Part shown: positions 26,632 through 35,950 of the stretch, piece after piece | Layout of the letters: each line of letters opens with the position of its first letter | How positions within the stretch are numbered: position 1 is the first letter of the stretch | Assembly: GCA_902798615.1 (NCBI GenBank) | Contig: CADBXL010000007.1 | Coordinates: 1-64,000 of the forward strand | Direction of reading: 5' to 3' | Source: an uncultured Bacteroidales bacterium | GTDB lineage: Bacteria; Bacteroidota; Bacteroidia; Bacteroidales; Bacteroidaceae | Length of the DNA: 64,000 bases | Translations under genes and position numbers: made by a program | Notes under the pieces: model-generated | Told to the model about the DNA's origin: nothing | The model's database searches: none | What the model saw: the letters and a program-made list of their open reading frames with translations, nothing else

Positions 26632-29600
26632 ATGAAGCAAAAGCTTATCCTGTTTCTTGTCTGTATGCTGTGTGTGGTAACAACTGCGCTGGCACAAACG
26701 AAGGCTAATGGTACTGTGCTCTCACAAGAGGACGGGGAACCGGTAATCGGTGCAACTGTCATGGTGGAGGGCGACAAAAAAGGTACTGTTACCGACTTCA
26801 ATGGTAATTTTGCTATTGATGTGCCAAGTGGCAAGAAATTGTCTATCAGTTATGTAGGAATGAAGACTGTTGTTGTCAGTCCGAAAGCTGACATGATAGT
26901 CAATCTCGTAAGCGACGGTCTCCTTGACGACGTTGTTGTAACTGGTATGGTAAAGACCGATAAGCGCCTCTTTACTGGTGCTACGGCAAAGATTGACGCT
27001 ACATCGGCAAAGATTGACGGTATGGCAGATATCTCGCGCTCACTTGAAGGACGTGCTGCCGGCGTAAGCGTGCAGAACGTATCAGGCACATTCGGTACAG
27101 CACCAAAGATCCGTGTCCGTGGTGCTACCTCAATCTATGGTTCGTCAAAACCTCTTTGGGTTGTTGACGGCGTTATCATGGAGGATGTTACCGAAGTAAG
27201 TGCCGATGACCTGTCTTCTGGTGATGCCGAAACCCTTATCTCAAGTGCCATAGCAGGACTCAACTCAGATGATATCGAGTCATTCCAGATTCTTAAGGAC
27301 GGTTCTGCAACCTCTATCTATGGTGCCCGTGCTATGGCTGGCGTCATCGTTATCACGACCAAGAAGGGTAAGACTGGAAGTGCTTTCGTAAACTATACTG
27401 GTGAATATACCATGCGTCTGAAGCCAAGTTATAACGACTTCAACATCATGAACTCTCAGGATCAGATGTCCGTATATCAGGAACTCGAGCAGAAAGGCTA
27501 TCTTAACTATGCGGAGATAGCAAGAGAGTCTGAGAGCGGTATATATGGTAGAATGTATCAGCTCATCTCGGATTATGATCCGGCAACAGGTCAGTTCGGA
27601 CTTGCCAACACAGCGGCTGCGCGAAACGCATATCTCCGTGCTGCCGAGATGCGAAACACCAACTGGTTCGACCGTCTGTTCTCAAACAACATCATGCATA
27701 ACCACTCCGTAAGTGTATCTTCTGGTACGGAGAAATCACAGCACTATGTATCAGTAAGTGCTATGTATGATCCGGGATGGTATAAGAAAAGCCAGCTTGA
27801 GCGCTATACGGCAAATCTCAATTCTACATTCAATATCAGCAATAAACTTGAGTTTAATGTCATAGCTAATGCTTCATTTCGTAAGCAGGAGGCTCCGGGT
27901 ACTATCGGTAAGGAAACTGATGCTGTAACCGGTGAGGTGAAACGTGACTTCGACATAAACCCATACTCATACTCAATTAACACATCACGCGCTCTTGATC
28001 CTGACGAGTATTACACACGCAGTTATGCTCCATTCAATATCTTCAATGAGTTGGAGAGCAACTATATGGAGTTGGGCGTAAATGACTTCCGCGTTACCGG
28101 TAGTCTGAAATACAAGCCAATTAAGAAGGTTGAACTTACATTGCTTGCAGGAATGCAGAATACCGCAACGAGGCAGGAGCACTATATCCTCGACAGCAGT
28201 AATCAGGCTATGGCTTACCGCGCAATGGGTAATTCTAAAATCCGCGAAGATAACAAGTTTCTCTATACGGATCCAGACAACATTTATGCGCTCCCAATAT
28301 CAGTACTCCCTGACGGCGGTATCTACGAGCGCACAGACCGCAATATGTACAAGTGGGATACTCGTCTTACTGCTGCCTATAACGATGTCTTTGCAGAAGA
28401 TCACATTGTGAATCTCTATGGCGGTATGGAAACAAACTATGTTGATCGTCACAAGTCATGGTTCCGTGGCTGGGGTATGCAATACTCTATGGGCGAGATT
28501 CCGAACTATGCATATCAGGTGTTCAAGAAGGGTTCTGAGGAGAATACCGACTATTACTCTCTAGAAAACAAACACGAGCGTAGTGCGGCTTTCTTTGCTA
28601 ACGGAACATACTCATATAAAGGTCGTTATACTCTGAATGGAACTTACCGCTATGAGGGAACCAACCGTATGGGTAAGAGCCGTTCTGCCCGTTGGTTGCC
28701 TACATGGAATGTGTCAGGCTCATGGAATGTTCACGAGGAGGATTTCTTTGAGAAGTACACACCAACTCTCTCACACCTCTCACTTCGCGCATCCTATTCA
28801 CTTACCGCTGAGCGTCCAAGCATTTCAAATGCTATCGTTGAAATCGGTAGCCAGACACCTTGGCGACCATTTGCAAGCGTTCGTGAGTCTATGCTCTATG
28901 TAAAGAACCTTGCAAACGAGGATCTCACATACGAGAAGAAGCATGAGCTGAACCTCGGCCTTTCTGCAGGTTTCCTCAGCAATCGCATCAACCTTGAGGT
29001 GGATTGGTATAGGCGTAATAACTACGATCTTATCGGCTATGCAACCACACAGGGCGTAGGCGGACAGATTGAGAAACTCGGAAACATTGCCTCAATGAGG
29101 GCTCATGGTATAGAGGTGAGTCTCACAACCACAAACATTAAGACACGAGACTTCTCATGGACGACAAATCTCATCTACTCTCATTCCTCAAATACTATTA
29201 CCGAGCTGAATACTACTTGTAATGTGATGAATCTCGTCACACGTAAGAGTACCGATTCGGATGGTGGTAACACACCAACGGCATTTGCTTGCGAGGGCTA
29301 CCCTGTAGGTGCACTCTTCTCAATTCCTTTCATGGGATTGAACAATGAGGGAATTCCTACATTCCTTGATCAGGATGGTAAAATAAGCTCTACTGGCATT
29401 TATTTTCAGGAGAGGGATGCGGAAAAACTCTTGTTCCTTGAATACTCTGGTTCAACAGAGCCTACCGACGTAGGTTCACTTGGCAACGTGTTCAAGTACA
29501 AGAATCTGTCGCTGAACGTATTCGTTACCTATTCTTTCGGCAACGTTGTACGTCTCGACCCTATATTCGACAATGAGTATTCAGACCTCAGTTCAACTCC

Positions 29601-30471
29601 TAAGGAGTTCAACAACCGTTGGACTGTTCCTGGTGATGAGAAATACACTAACATCCCGGTTATCGCTTCAAAGCGTCAGAACAAGAATGACCCACATCTC
29701 GCATACGCCTACAATGCCTACAACTATAGTACAGAGCGTATTGCAAAGGGGGATTTCATCCGTATGAAGGAAATATCCGTCGGGTATGACTTCCCTAAGA
29801 GCATAACTGAAAAGCTTCACCTTGCCAACCTCTCCCTGAAACTTCAGGCTACCAATCTCTTCCTTATCTATGCTGATAAGAAGCTGAACGGTCAGGATCC
29901 TGAGTTCTTTAATGCAGGTGGAGTGGCTGCTCCAACACCAAAGCAGTTCACGGCAACTCTTCGCGTCGGTATTGGCGGTAATGATTCTTCGGTAAAGAAG
30001 GAAGACCATAGAGTGGTAATGCTCCAGACCGATCTTGACAACGCCAATGCAGAAATCAACCGTCTGCGCAGCAAACTCGCAACTCAGCAGGCTGCTCCTG
30101 CACCTGTCAAGGAGGTCGTGAAGGAAGTTGTCAAGGTCGAGAAGGAAAAGCAATTCATGCCGCTCTCAATATTCTTCGCACTCAACTCTGCATCACAGCT
30201 TGAGGCTGGTGAGGAAGTTAATCTCCGCACTATAGCAGAAGCAGCTAAGAAGAATCCTGACCTCAAGGTTTATCTTACCGGTTATGCTGATAGCGCAACA
30301 GGCACAGAGGAAATCAACAACCGTATCTCTGCCCAACGTGCAGAATCTGTTGCCCAGGCACTTGAGAAACTCGGTGTGAGCCGCAGCCAGATGGTAATAA
30401 GTAGTAAGGGCGGTGTAAGTATGCTTGAGAATACAGCCTACGACCGTCGCGTCATTGTTGAGGTAAAATAA
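26632..30471 (+). CDS. SusC/RagA-type TonB-linked outer membrane protein fused to an OmpA domain
   Basis: SusC proteins import glycans or peptides through the outer membrane with SusD as a lid. This 1279-residue protein has a signal peptide (to about 21), a carboxypeptidase-regulatory-like domain (NGTVLSQEDGEPVIGATVMV), a plug (LEGRAAGVSVQNVSGTFG, ILKDGSATSIYGARAMAGVI) and a barrel ending near FTATLRVGIGG (about 1115). It then continues in the same frame with a coiled-coil stretch (TDLDNANAEINRLRSKL), a Lys/Val/Pro linker and an OmpA-like peptidoglycan-binding domain (1176-1279) with TGYAD and NNRISAQRAESV, the residues that bind diaminopimelate. No stop or frameshift separates the parts. The fusion is unusual and would tether the importer to the cell wall. 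Confidence 0.93.
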   Translation: MKQKLILFLVCMLCVVTTALAQTKANGTVLSQEDGEPVIGATVMVEGDKKGTVTDFNGNFAIDVPSGKKLSISYVGMKTVVVSPKADMIVNLVSDGLLDDVVVTGMVKTDKRLFTGATAKIDATSAKIDGMADISRSLEGRAAGVSVQNVSGTFGTAPKIRVRGATSIYGSSKPLWVVDGVIMEDVTEVSADDLSSGDAETLISSAIAGLNSDDIESFQILKDGSATSIYGARAMAGVIVITTKKGKTGSAFVNYTGEYTMRLKPSYNDFNIMNSQDQMSVYQELEQKGYLNYAEIARESESGIYGRMYQLISDYDPATGQFGLANTAAARNAYLRAAEMRNTNWFDRLFSNNIMHNHSVSVSSGTEKSQHYVSVSAMYDPGWYKKSQLERYTANLNSTFNISNKLEFNVIANASFRKQEAPGTIGKETDAVTGEVKRDFDINPYSYSINTSRALDPDEYYTRSYAPFNIFNELESNYMELGVNDFRVTGSLKYKPIKKVELTLLAGMQNTATRQEHYILDSSNQAMAYRAMGNSKIREDNKFLYTDPDNIYALPISVLPDGGIYERTDRNMYKWDTRLTAAYNDVFAEDHIVNLYGGMETNYVDRHKSWFRGWGMQYSMGEIPNYAYQVFKKGSEENTDYYSLENKHERSAAFFANGTYSYKGRYTLNGTYRYEGTNRMGKSRSARWLPTWNVSGSWNVHEEDFFEKYTPTLSHLSLRASYSLTAERPSISNAIVEIGSQTPWRPFASVRESMLYVKNLANEDLTYEKKHELNLGLSAGFLSNRINLEVDWYRRNNYDLIGYATTQGVGGQIEKLGNIASMRAHGIEVSLTTTNIKTRDFSWTTNLIYSHSSNTITELNTTCNVMNLVTRKSTDSDGGNTPTAFACEGYPVGALFSIPFMGLNNEGIPTFLDQDGKISSTGIYFQERDAEKLLFLEYSGSTEPTDVGSLGNVFKYKNLSLNVFVTYSFGNVVRLDPIFDNEYSDLSSTPKEFNNRWTVPGDEKYTNIPVIASKRQNKNDPHLAYAYNAYNYSTERIAKGDFIRMKEISVGYDFPKSITEKLHLANLSLKLQATNLFLIYADKKLNGQDPEFFNAGGVAAPTPKQFTATLRVGIGGNDSSVKKEDHRVVMLQTDLDNANAEINRLRSKLATQQAAPAPVKEVVKEVVKVEKEKQFMPLSIFFALNSASQLEAGEEVNLRTIAEAAKKNPDLKVYLTGYADSATGTEEINNRISAQRAESVAQALEKLGVSRSQMVISSKGGVSMLENTAYDRRVIVEVK

Positions 30472-30483
30472 AGACTTAAAGTT

Positions 30484-32070
30484 ATGAACACATTATTAAA
30501 ACATACATATACGGGCGCGATTATGCTATGTGCTTCCACCATGGTGAGTTGTAACAATTTCCTCGATACAAATCCAGATAACCGCGCAATAATCGATAAT
30601 GAACAGAAGGTGGAGAACCTGCTTGTAGGTGCCTATCCAGATCATGATCATATATGTGTAGCCGAGCTAGTTTCCGACAATATGGACGACTACGGCGAAA
30701 GTAATCCTGAAACCGACCGTTTCTGTGAGGATACGTGGGCATGGAAAGAGGAGAAAGAACAGGATGATGGGTCTCTTGAGAGCTTCTGGCAAACTTCTCT
30801 CGTTAGCATCTCTGCTGCAAACGAGGCATTGAAGGCTATTGAGAATATGCCGGAATCTTCTGCTATGCAGGAGGCAAAAGGCGAGGCTCTCATGTGTCGC
30901 GCATACAACTATTTCATGCTCGCAAACATGTTCTGTATGCCTTACGACAAGGCAAAGAACGATACTCAGCTCGGACTTCCTTACCTCACAGAGCCAGAGG
31001 TGCAGCTAAGTCTTAAGTACAAGCGTGGCAATATGACAGACCTCTACAAACATATTCAGGCTGACATAGAAGAAGGTCTTCCTTTTGTCAATGGTTCTTA
31101 CTATACAGTTCCTAAGTACCATTTCACAAAGCGTGCGGCATACGCTTTCGCAACACGTTTCTATCTCTTCACCGAACAATGGCAGAAGGCTATTGATGCT
31201 GCTACATTGTGTCTTGGTGATAATCCGGCAACAATGCTTCGTGACTGGAAGTATATGTCAACATTGCCACAGAACAAAGATGCTGTAACTAATCAGTATA
31301 TAAATGCTGATGAGAATGCGAACCTCCTGTTGCTAACGTCCTATTCTAATGCGGGACTTATCTTTGGCGCATATCGCCTCAACAGCCGATTCTCTCATGG
31401 CGGGTATCTTGCTGAAACTGAGGATATGAGCGCTTCACAGCTATGGGGTAACTACTCGGCATTCTATATGACTCCACAGGTTTATTCTGCAACAAATATG
31501 GACAAGACAATTTTCTGGAAGTTGCCATATATCTTCGAATATACCGACCCTGTGGCAAAGATAGGATATCGTCACACGGTATATCCAGCTTTCACCTCTG
31601 ACGAGACTCTTCTCAGCCGTGCAGAGGCTTATATCATGCTCAAGCAATATGACAAGGCTTGCGAGGATATGACCATGTGGATGCATGCTATAACGAAGAG
31701 CCAGATAGTTCTGACACCAGAGATTGTGAACGAGTTCTATAACAATGCCAAGTATTCATACTCTGACAAAGACGGTATTGAATCACAGCTCAAGAAGCAT
31801 CTCAACCCTTCATTCGCAATCGATGCAGAGGGTAGTACTCAGGAGAATATGCTTCAGGCAGTTCTTACTTTCCGTCGCATAGAGACCATGCACCTCGGAC
31901 TTCGCTGGTTTGACATCAAGCGCTATGGTATTGAGATTCCACGTCGTGTGATGAATGCCGAAGGTAAGCCTGAGAGGCAACTTGATTTCCTGAAGAAGGA
32001 TGACCCACGACGCGCTCTCCAGCTTCCTATCAAGGTGATTATGGCAGGATTGGAGGGTAATCCGAGATAA
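30484..32070 (+). CDS. SusD/RagB-family nutrient-binding lipoprotein
   Basis: SusD proteins bind substrate at the cell surface and close over SusC. The 528-residue protein has a lipobox (MVSC, Cys23) followed by NNFLDTNPDNRAI, the usual N-terminal SusD segment, a helical TPR-like scaffold (EALMCRAYNYFMLANMF, FTKRAAYAFATRFYL), and the C-terminal HLGLRWFDIKRYGIEIPR motif. It starts 13 bp after the SusC stop, so the pair is one operon. Confidence 0.95.
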   Translation: MNTLLKHTYTGAIMLCASTMVSCNNFLDTNPDNRAIIDNEQKVENLLVGAYPDHDHICVAELVSDNMDDYGESNPETDRFCEDTWAWKEEKEQDDGSLESFWQTSLVSISAANEALKAIENMPESSAMQEAKGEALMCRAYNYFMLANMFCMPYDKAKNDTQLGLPYLTEPEVQLSLKYKRGNMTDLYKHIQADIEEGLPFVNGSYYTVPKYHFTKRAAYAFATRFYLFTEQWQKAIDAATLCLGDNPATMLRDWKYMSTLPQNKDAVTNQYINADENANLLLLTSYSNAGLIFGAYRLNSRFSHGGYLAETEDMSASQLWGNYSAFYMTPQVYSATNMDKTIFWKLPYIFEYTDPVAKIGYRHTVYPAFTSDETLLSRAEAYIMLKQYDKACEDMTMWMHAITKSQIVLTPEIVNEFYNNAKYSYSDKDGIESQLKKHLNPSFAIDAEGSTQENMLQAVLTFRRIETMHLGLRWFDIKRYGIEIPRRVMNAEGKPERQLDFLKKDDPRRALQLPIKVIMAGLEGNPR

Positions 32071-32085
32071 AAAGACTCCTAACCA

Positions 32086-32125
32086 GCGGCCTCTCTCCCC
32101 GCCCTCTCCTGTAGTGAGGGAGCCG
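32086..32125. repeat. GC-rich palindromic element after susD
   Basis: GCGGCCTCTCTCCCC to GAGGGAGCCG, a member of the family with cores at 33164-33205, 33307-33343 and 63417-63557. Confidence 0.8.
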
Positions 32126-32170
32126 TAGTACAAGAGGTCGTTCAAGAACAAATAAAAAAGACAATATCTT

Positions 32171-33157
32171 ATGAAAAATATTAATCATATAAGCTATTTA
32201 AACATCCTTCCCTTTGGAAAGGCTTGGTTAGGCTTTATTGTTGCGATTGGTGTGATGGCATTAAGCTCCTGTTCTTCCGACGATCCTGACGAGAGCAAGA
32301 GCGTGATTGTTACGCCTAATGAGGAGCAGACTGAGTTCGATAAATGGCTGGAAGTGAACTTTGTCATTCCATATAATATCGATTTCAGGTACAGATACAA
32401 GGAAACGGAGTCTGATTACGACTACTATACCGTACCTGCAAGGTATGAGGATGCCGTAAAGATGGCACATCTCGTAAAGTATCTCTGTGTTGAGGCTTAC
32501 GACGAGGTTGCCGGTACGGATTTCACACGCCGTTACTTCCCGAAGATGTTCTTCCTGATCGGAGAATTTGAATATCGTAACAATGGCACGATGATTCTCG
32601 GTACTGCTGAGGGTGGCCGTAAGATTCTACTTTCCGGTCTTAACCATCTCGATGAATTATTTGCAAGGGGACCGGAGTATTTGAACATCTATTACTTAGA
32701 GACCATTCACCACGAGTTCACTCACATAATGAACCAGACTTTATTTATCCCTGCTGATTTCCAGTTGGTTTCAGGTAAGGATTATCTCGGTGATATGTGG
32801 AGCGAAGACCCATACAATAAGGAGTATCTGCAAAGAGGTTTTATTACAGATTACTCACAGCACTCTTATCAGGAGGATTTTGCTGAGATGCTCTCAGAGT
32901 ATGTTACGAATGATGCAAATACATGGAACGATAGGATGGAGAAGGCTGACAAGGCAGCTAAAGAGAAAGCCGAGAAAACAGGTGAGAAAACAACGACTAT
33001 GCCTTCTGAGTTGATAAACTCCAAGCTTGACATCATTCGTCGCTATATGAAGGAAAGTTTCAATATTGATATAGATGCCCTCCGCGAATCCGTTCAGCGC
33101 CGTCAGGCTGATATCTTCGCCGGTAAGGTGGATCTGACTGATATAACGGTGAAGTAA
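32171..33157 (+). CDS. Zinc metallohydrolase lipoprotein of SusCD loci (TIGR04549-like)
   Basis: This 328-residue lipoprotein (lipobox LSSC, Cys34) contains the zincin motif HHEFTHIMNQ (HExxH) near residue 178, followed by an acidic EDFAEMLSEYV segment that could hold the third ligand. I recognise the family as the substrate import-associated zinc metallohydrolase lipoprotein found next to SusC/SusD genes. It may trim the substrate before import. Residues 11-23 (ILPFGKAWLGF) of the signal peptide are encoded by a palindromic repeat also found between genes. Confidence 0.88.
   Translation: MKNINHISYLNILPFGKAWLGFIVAIGVMALSSCSSDDPDESKSVIVTPNEEQTEFDKWLEVNFVIPYNIDFRYRYKETESDYDYYTVPARYEDAVKMAHLVKYLCVEAYDEVAGTDFTRRYFPKMFFLIGEFEYRNNGTMILGTAEGGRKILLSGLNHLDELFARGPEYLNIYYLETIHHEFTHIMNQTLFIPADFQLVSGKDYLGDMWSEDPYNKEYLQRGFITDYSQHSYQEDFAEMLSEYVTNDANTWNDRMEKADKAAKEKAEKTGEKTTTMPSELINSKLDIIRRYMKESFNIDIDALRESVQRRQADIFAGKVDLTDITVK
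32202..32237 (+). repeat. Palindromic repeat inside the metallohydrolase signal peptide
   Basis: ACATCCTTCCCTTTGG onward matches the reverse complement of the intergenic copy at 61771-61806 at all but one or two positions. It is in frame and gives ILPFGKAWLGF. Confidence 0.9.
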
Positions 33158-33163
33158 TAAATA

Positions 33164-33205
33164 GCGGCCTCTCCCCCCGCCCTCCCCCGTAGGGAGGGGG
33201 CCGGA
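33164..33205. repeat. GC-rich palindromic element before the DUF4302 gene
   Basis: GCGGCCTCTCCCCCCGCCCT through CCGTAGGGAGGGGGCCGG. The reverse complement of this element is the coding segment 33307-33343, only ~100 bp downstream, so the two arms form a local inverted repeat. Confidence 0.88.
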
Positions 33206-33256
33206 GCGCGAAAGGCCATTCATAACAAACAAATAAATACTTAAAAGGTTTTATTT

Positions 33257-34588
33257 ATGAAAAAGAATAGTAAACTACAAAATATCCGATCCCTCTTTGT
33301 CGGATCGGCTCCCTCCCTACGGGGGAGGGCGGGGGGAGAGGCCGTGCTGTCTTTCTTCCTCCTTCTTTCCACCTTACTCTTCCAGTCCTGTACTTCAGAT
33401 CAGGATGATATTTTCAGCAATTCATCTTCTCTCCGAATGCAGGAAGTTCTTGACAAGGCAAAGGCAGCCCTCACAGGTAATGATAACGGATGGGCGCTCG
33501 ACTATTATCCTGACCGTAACCTCACGTACGGCGGTATTGCCTATGCCATTCAGTTCAACGGTACTGTGGCAACAGTCTTTTCTCAGGAGGCAGACAAAAG
33601 CGAGAAGAGCCTCTATAAGCTCACCAATGATGATGGCCCGGTTCTCAGCTTCGATACCTACAACTCTTTGATGCACGCCTATGCCACACCTTCGCCCAGC
33701 GAATATGAGGCAAAGGACGGCGACTTTGAGTTCATCATCATGGACATTCAGAATGACCTCATCACCCTCAAGGGCAAGCGTAGCGGTAATTTGATGTATA
33801 TGCATCGCCTCAGTCAGTCGGCAAGGGAATACATTGCAGCCGTGAAGAAGACAGAGGAGGGAATGTATGCCGGTAAATATGCTTTCGTTATCGACGGCGA
33901 TTCCATACTCGTAAAGCGTACTCAAAACGTCTTTACTTTCACCGATCCGTCCAATGGCGAGAGCACAGATATTCCTTTCGTCACAAACCCTGCTGGATTC
34001 GAATTCAAGGACACCGTAGATCTCATGGGAAAGAAAGTGACCGGATTTAACTATTCTGAGGACGGTATTTGGGCAAATCCTGCCGATAAGTCAGTAGCCC
34101 TCGTTGCACTTCCGCAGACTCTTGCAGAACTTCTCACTACGAGGTACTGGTTCTTCAAGGCAAGTGCCATGTCCGAAAAAGCATTAGCTTTCTTCAACAA
34201 GGCAAAGCAAGGAAGTGGTGATGAAGGTGAGACGATAACGAGCATGATACTCGGTCCTAATGACTGTCTCGGTTATTCCGGACAATTCGGATTCTCATTC
34301 CAAAGTGGTGCGTATAAAGGTTCCCTGATTATTGAGCCTGATCTTCTCACAGATGATATCGTCACTTTTTATTTTGCAGGAAAAGGTGAAGGATATGGTG
34401 TGTGGTATTACAATTATGCTCAGTATAACTATGTTATAGCTGCACTTTGCGGACCAAAGGGATTCTCTTATTATCTGACAACCGACAATGCTAAGAATCC
34501 TACATGGATTAGGCTGGAGCGGGCGGATGCCCCTGAGATGTACTTCACTTTGTATAAGGATGAAATTGATAATCCGTTTGATAAATAA
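33257..34588 (+). CDS. DUF4302 lipoprotein
   Basis: The 443-residue protein has a lipobox (LFQSC, Cys45) after an unusually long N-region. It then shows LRMQEVLDKAKAALTGNDNGWALDYYPDRNLTYGG, the conserved start of DUF4302, found in SusCD loci with TIGR04549 proteins. Residues 17-29 (SAPSLRGRAGGEA) are encoded by a palindromic repeat, so the N-region is longer than usual. The role is unknown, probably surface binding or processing of the imported substrate. Confidence 0.82.
   Translation: MKKNSKLQNIRSLFVGSAPSLRGRAGGEAVLSFFLLLSTLLFQSCTSDQDDIFSNSSSLRMQEVLDKAKAALTGNDNGWALDYYPDRNLTYGGIAYAIQFNGTVATVFSQEADKSEKSLYKLTNDDGPVLSFDTYNSLMHAYATPSPSEYEAKDGDFEFIIMDIQNDLITLKGKRSGNLMYMHRLSQSAREYIAAVKKTEEGMYAGKYAFVIDGDSILVKRTQNVFTFTDPSNGESTDIPFVTNPAGFEFKDTVDLMGKKVTGFNYSEDGIWANPADKSVALVALPQTLAELLTTRYWFFKASAMSEKALAFFNKAKQGSGDEGETITSMILGPNDCLGYSGQFGFSFQSGAYKGSLIIEPDLLTDDIVTFYFAGKGEGYGVWYYNYAQYNYVIAALCGPKGFSYYLTTDNAKNPTWIRLERADAPEMYFTLYKDEIDNPFDK
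33307..33343 (+). repeat. GC-rich palindromic repeat inside the DUF4302 gene
   Basis: GGCTCCCTCCCTACGGGGGA onward is identical in core to the intergenic segment 63521-63557 and is the reverse complement of 33164-33205. It lies in frame ahead of the hydrophobic signal segment. Confidence 0.92.
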
Positions 34589-34594
34589 AAAAAT

Positions 34595-35698
34595 ATGAAA
34601 CACTATAATCAAATAGGCTATTCAGACATCCTTCCCTTTGGGAGGGTTGGGTTAGGCTTTGTTATCCTGCTGTTCTCTCTCGTCGGAATATCATCATGCG
34701 GTGATAATGGCGAAGGCGAATACCTGCTTACCAATACCATAAAAATCGTTAGCCAGAATGTTTCCGACATGCCGGTACAGGCTTCTGAGGGCACTATCGT
34801 CGTTGATGCTCCGTCAGCTATCGATGTGATTGCCTCCACCGACTGGTTTACCACATCCGTAAGCGGTAAGACCATTACGGTGAAGACTACCGATAATACA
34901 GGTTTTGAATATCGTAGCGGAAAGATAACGGTAAAAAGCGGAAATGACGTTGTCGATGTGGCTGTCATCCAGCGCGGAACTATAGTCTCTGTAGAGGCAC
35001 ATAATCTGTATCTCAACGACTCTACGGCTAACCTTCAGATTCCATGCACAAGCAACTATGACATCAAGTGCTATACGGCAGAAGACTGGATTTCCTGCAA
35101 GGTCGGTGAAGGCGTTATCTCTGTCAGTGTTGCTGAGAATGCAACTGGCCACATACGTAGTGGATATATCTACTATGGGGCTGGAGCAATCAAGGATTCT
35201 GTCTTCATTCGGCAATGTGAGCTGGAGAAGGACCTGCTCGGAGACCTGCAACTTGCCTACCTTGACAAAAATGCTCAGACGGCAGCCTTCAATGCGAAAT
35301 TCGTGGCATCAACCGATACCGCAGGCATAACATCGTATGCTCTTGTTTTTACCGACTATAATTTCGTCATCCCTGTCAGCTTCGACGAGAAAAACCTTAC
35401 GCTTTCCATGAATGCCGGTCAGGCAATTGGCAAGTATCAGGGATACTTTGTTCTTACCCAGTTCTATGACCTCAAAAACAATGAGATAACGTCAAACGAG
35501 AAGGTCAGCATATCAGGACAATTCTTTTATGACAAGGATGATAAAGCCACATATCTTGAGTTTGAGGACAATGGTTCATGGGGCAATGGATTATCTGCAA
35601 CATCACTTATCCTCCATGCCTATGATGCCAAGGGCAATGATGGCGGTACTCTTGCTGTCTTGCATTTCCCTTATCTGATTAGAGCACATAAAAAGTAA
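34595..35698 (+). CDS. BACON-domain lipoprotein of the SusCD locus (DUF4929-like)
   Basis: The 367-residue protein has a lipobox (ISSC, Cys35), then two tandem BACON-like modules (STDWFTTSVSGKTITVKT with VAVIQRG, then AEDWISCKVGEGVISVSV with SVFIRQC). BACON domains usually bind carbohydrate or mucin. The remainder is beta-rich and resembles DUF4929, which accompanies DUF4302 in such loci. Residues 11-22 (DILPFGRVGLGF) come from a palindromic repeat. It starts 6 bp after the DUF4302 stop and ends the operon. Confidence 0.78.
   Translation: MKHYNQIGYSDILPFGRVGLGFVILLFSLVGISSCGDNGEGEYLLTNTIKIVSQNVSDMPVQASEGTIVVDAPSAIDVIASTDWFTTSVSGKTITVKTTDNTGFEYRSGKITVKSGNDVVDVAVIQRGTIVSVEAHNLYLNDSTANLQIPCTSNYDIKCYTAEDWISCKVGEGVISVSVAENATGHIRSGYIYYGAGAIKDSVFIRQCELEKDLLGDLQLAYLDKNAQTAAFNAKFVASTDTAGITSYALVFTDYNFVIPVSFDEKNLTLSMNAGQAIGKYQGYFVLTQFYDLKNNEITSNEKVSISGQFFYDKDDKATYLEFEDNGSWGNGLSATSLILHAYDAKGNDGGTLAVLHFPYLIRAHKK
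34626..34660 (+). repeat. Palindromic repeat inside the BACON lipoprotein signal peptide
   Basis: ACATCCTTCCCTTTGGGAGG through TTAGGCTTT; in frame, giving ILPFGRVGLGF, nearly the same peptide as in the gene at 32171. Confidence 0.9.
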
Positions 35699-35703
35699 AG
35701 AGC

Positions 35704-35768
35704 AAAAAAGTAAGAAGTATGGTTAGCATTGTTATCGGTGAAAAGCTACCACTTCTTACTTTTTTATT
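35704..35768 (+). terminator. Terminator of the SusCD locus
   Basis: AAAAAAGTAAGAAGT (35705-35719) pairs with ACTTCTTACTTTTTT (about 35751-35766) with an inner GCT/AGC part. The 3' arm carries the T run. Confidence 0.82.
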
Positions 35769-35797
35769 TTTCACTTTTCATTTTATCATTTATTTTA

Positions 35798-35829
35798 TTT
35801 GGCTATTCAAAATTAATTTCATAATTTTG
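35798..35829 (+). promoter_or_regulatory. Promoter of the second TonB receptor gene
   Basis: TTTG at 35798-35801, 20 nt spacer, TAATTTTG at 35822-35829. The ~115 nt leader (35835-35950) contains small pairable segments (CTGTTCTGGATAACAG; GGAGTACACGCTCC) but matches no riboswitch class I recognise. Confidence 0.8.
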
Positions 35830-35950
35830 CAGCGCAAAAGCCATATACCCTGTTCTGGATAACAGAAAATAGCTTTCCAAAGGATAATAAGAAAGGAGTA
35901 CACGCTCCGATTTTAAATATCAATTTTATTTTTAATAAACAAAAAAACAG

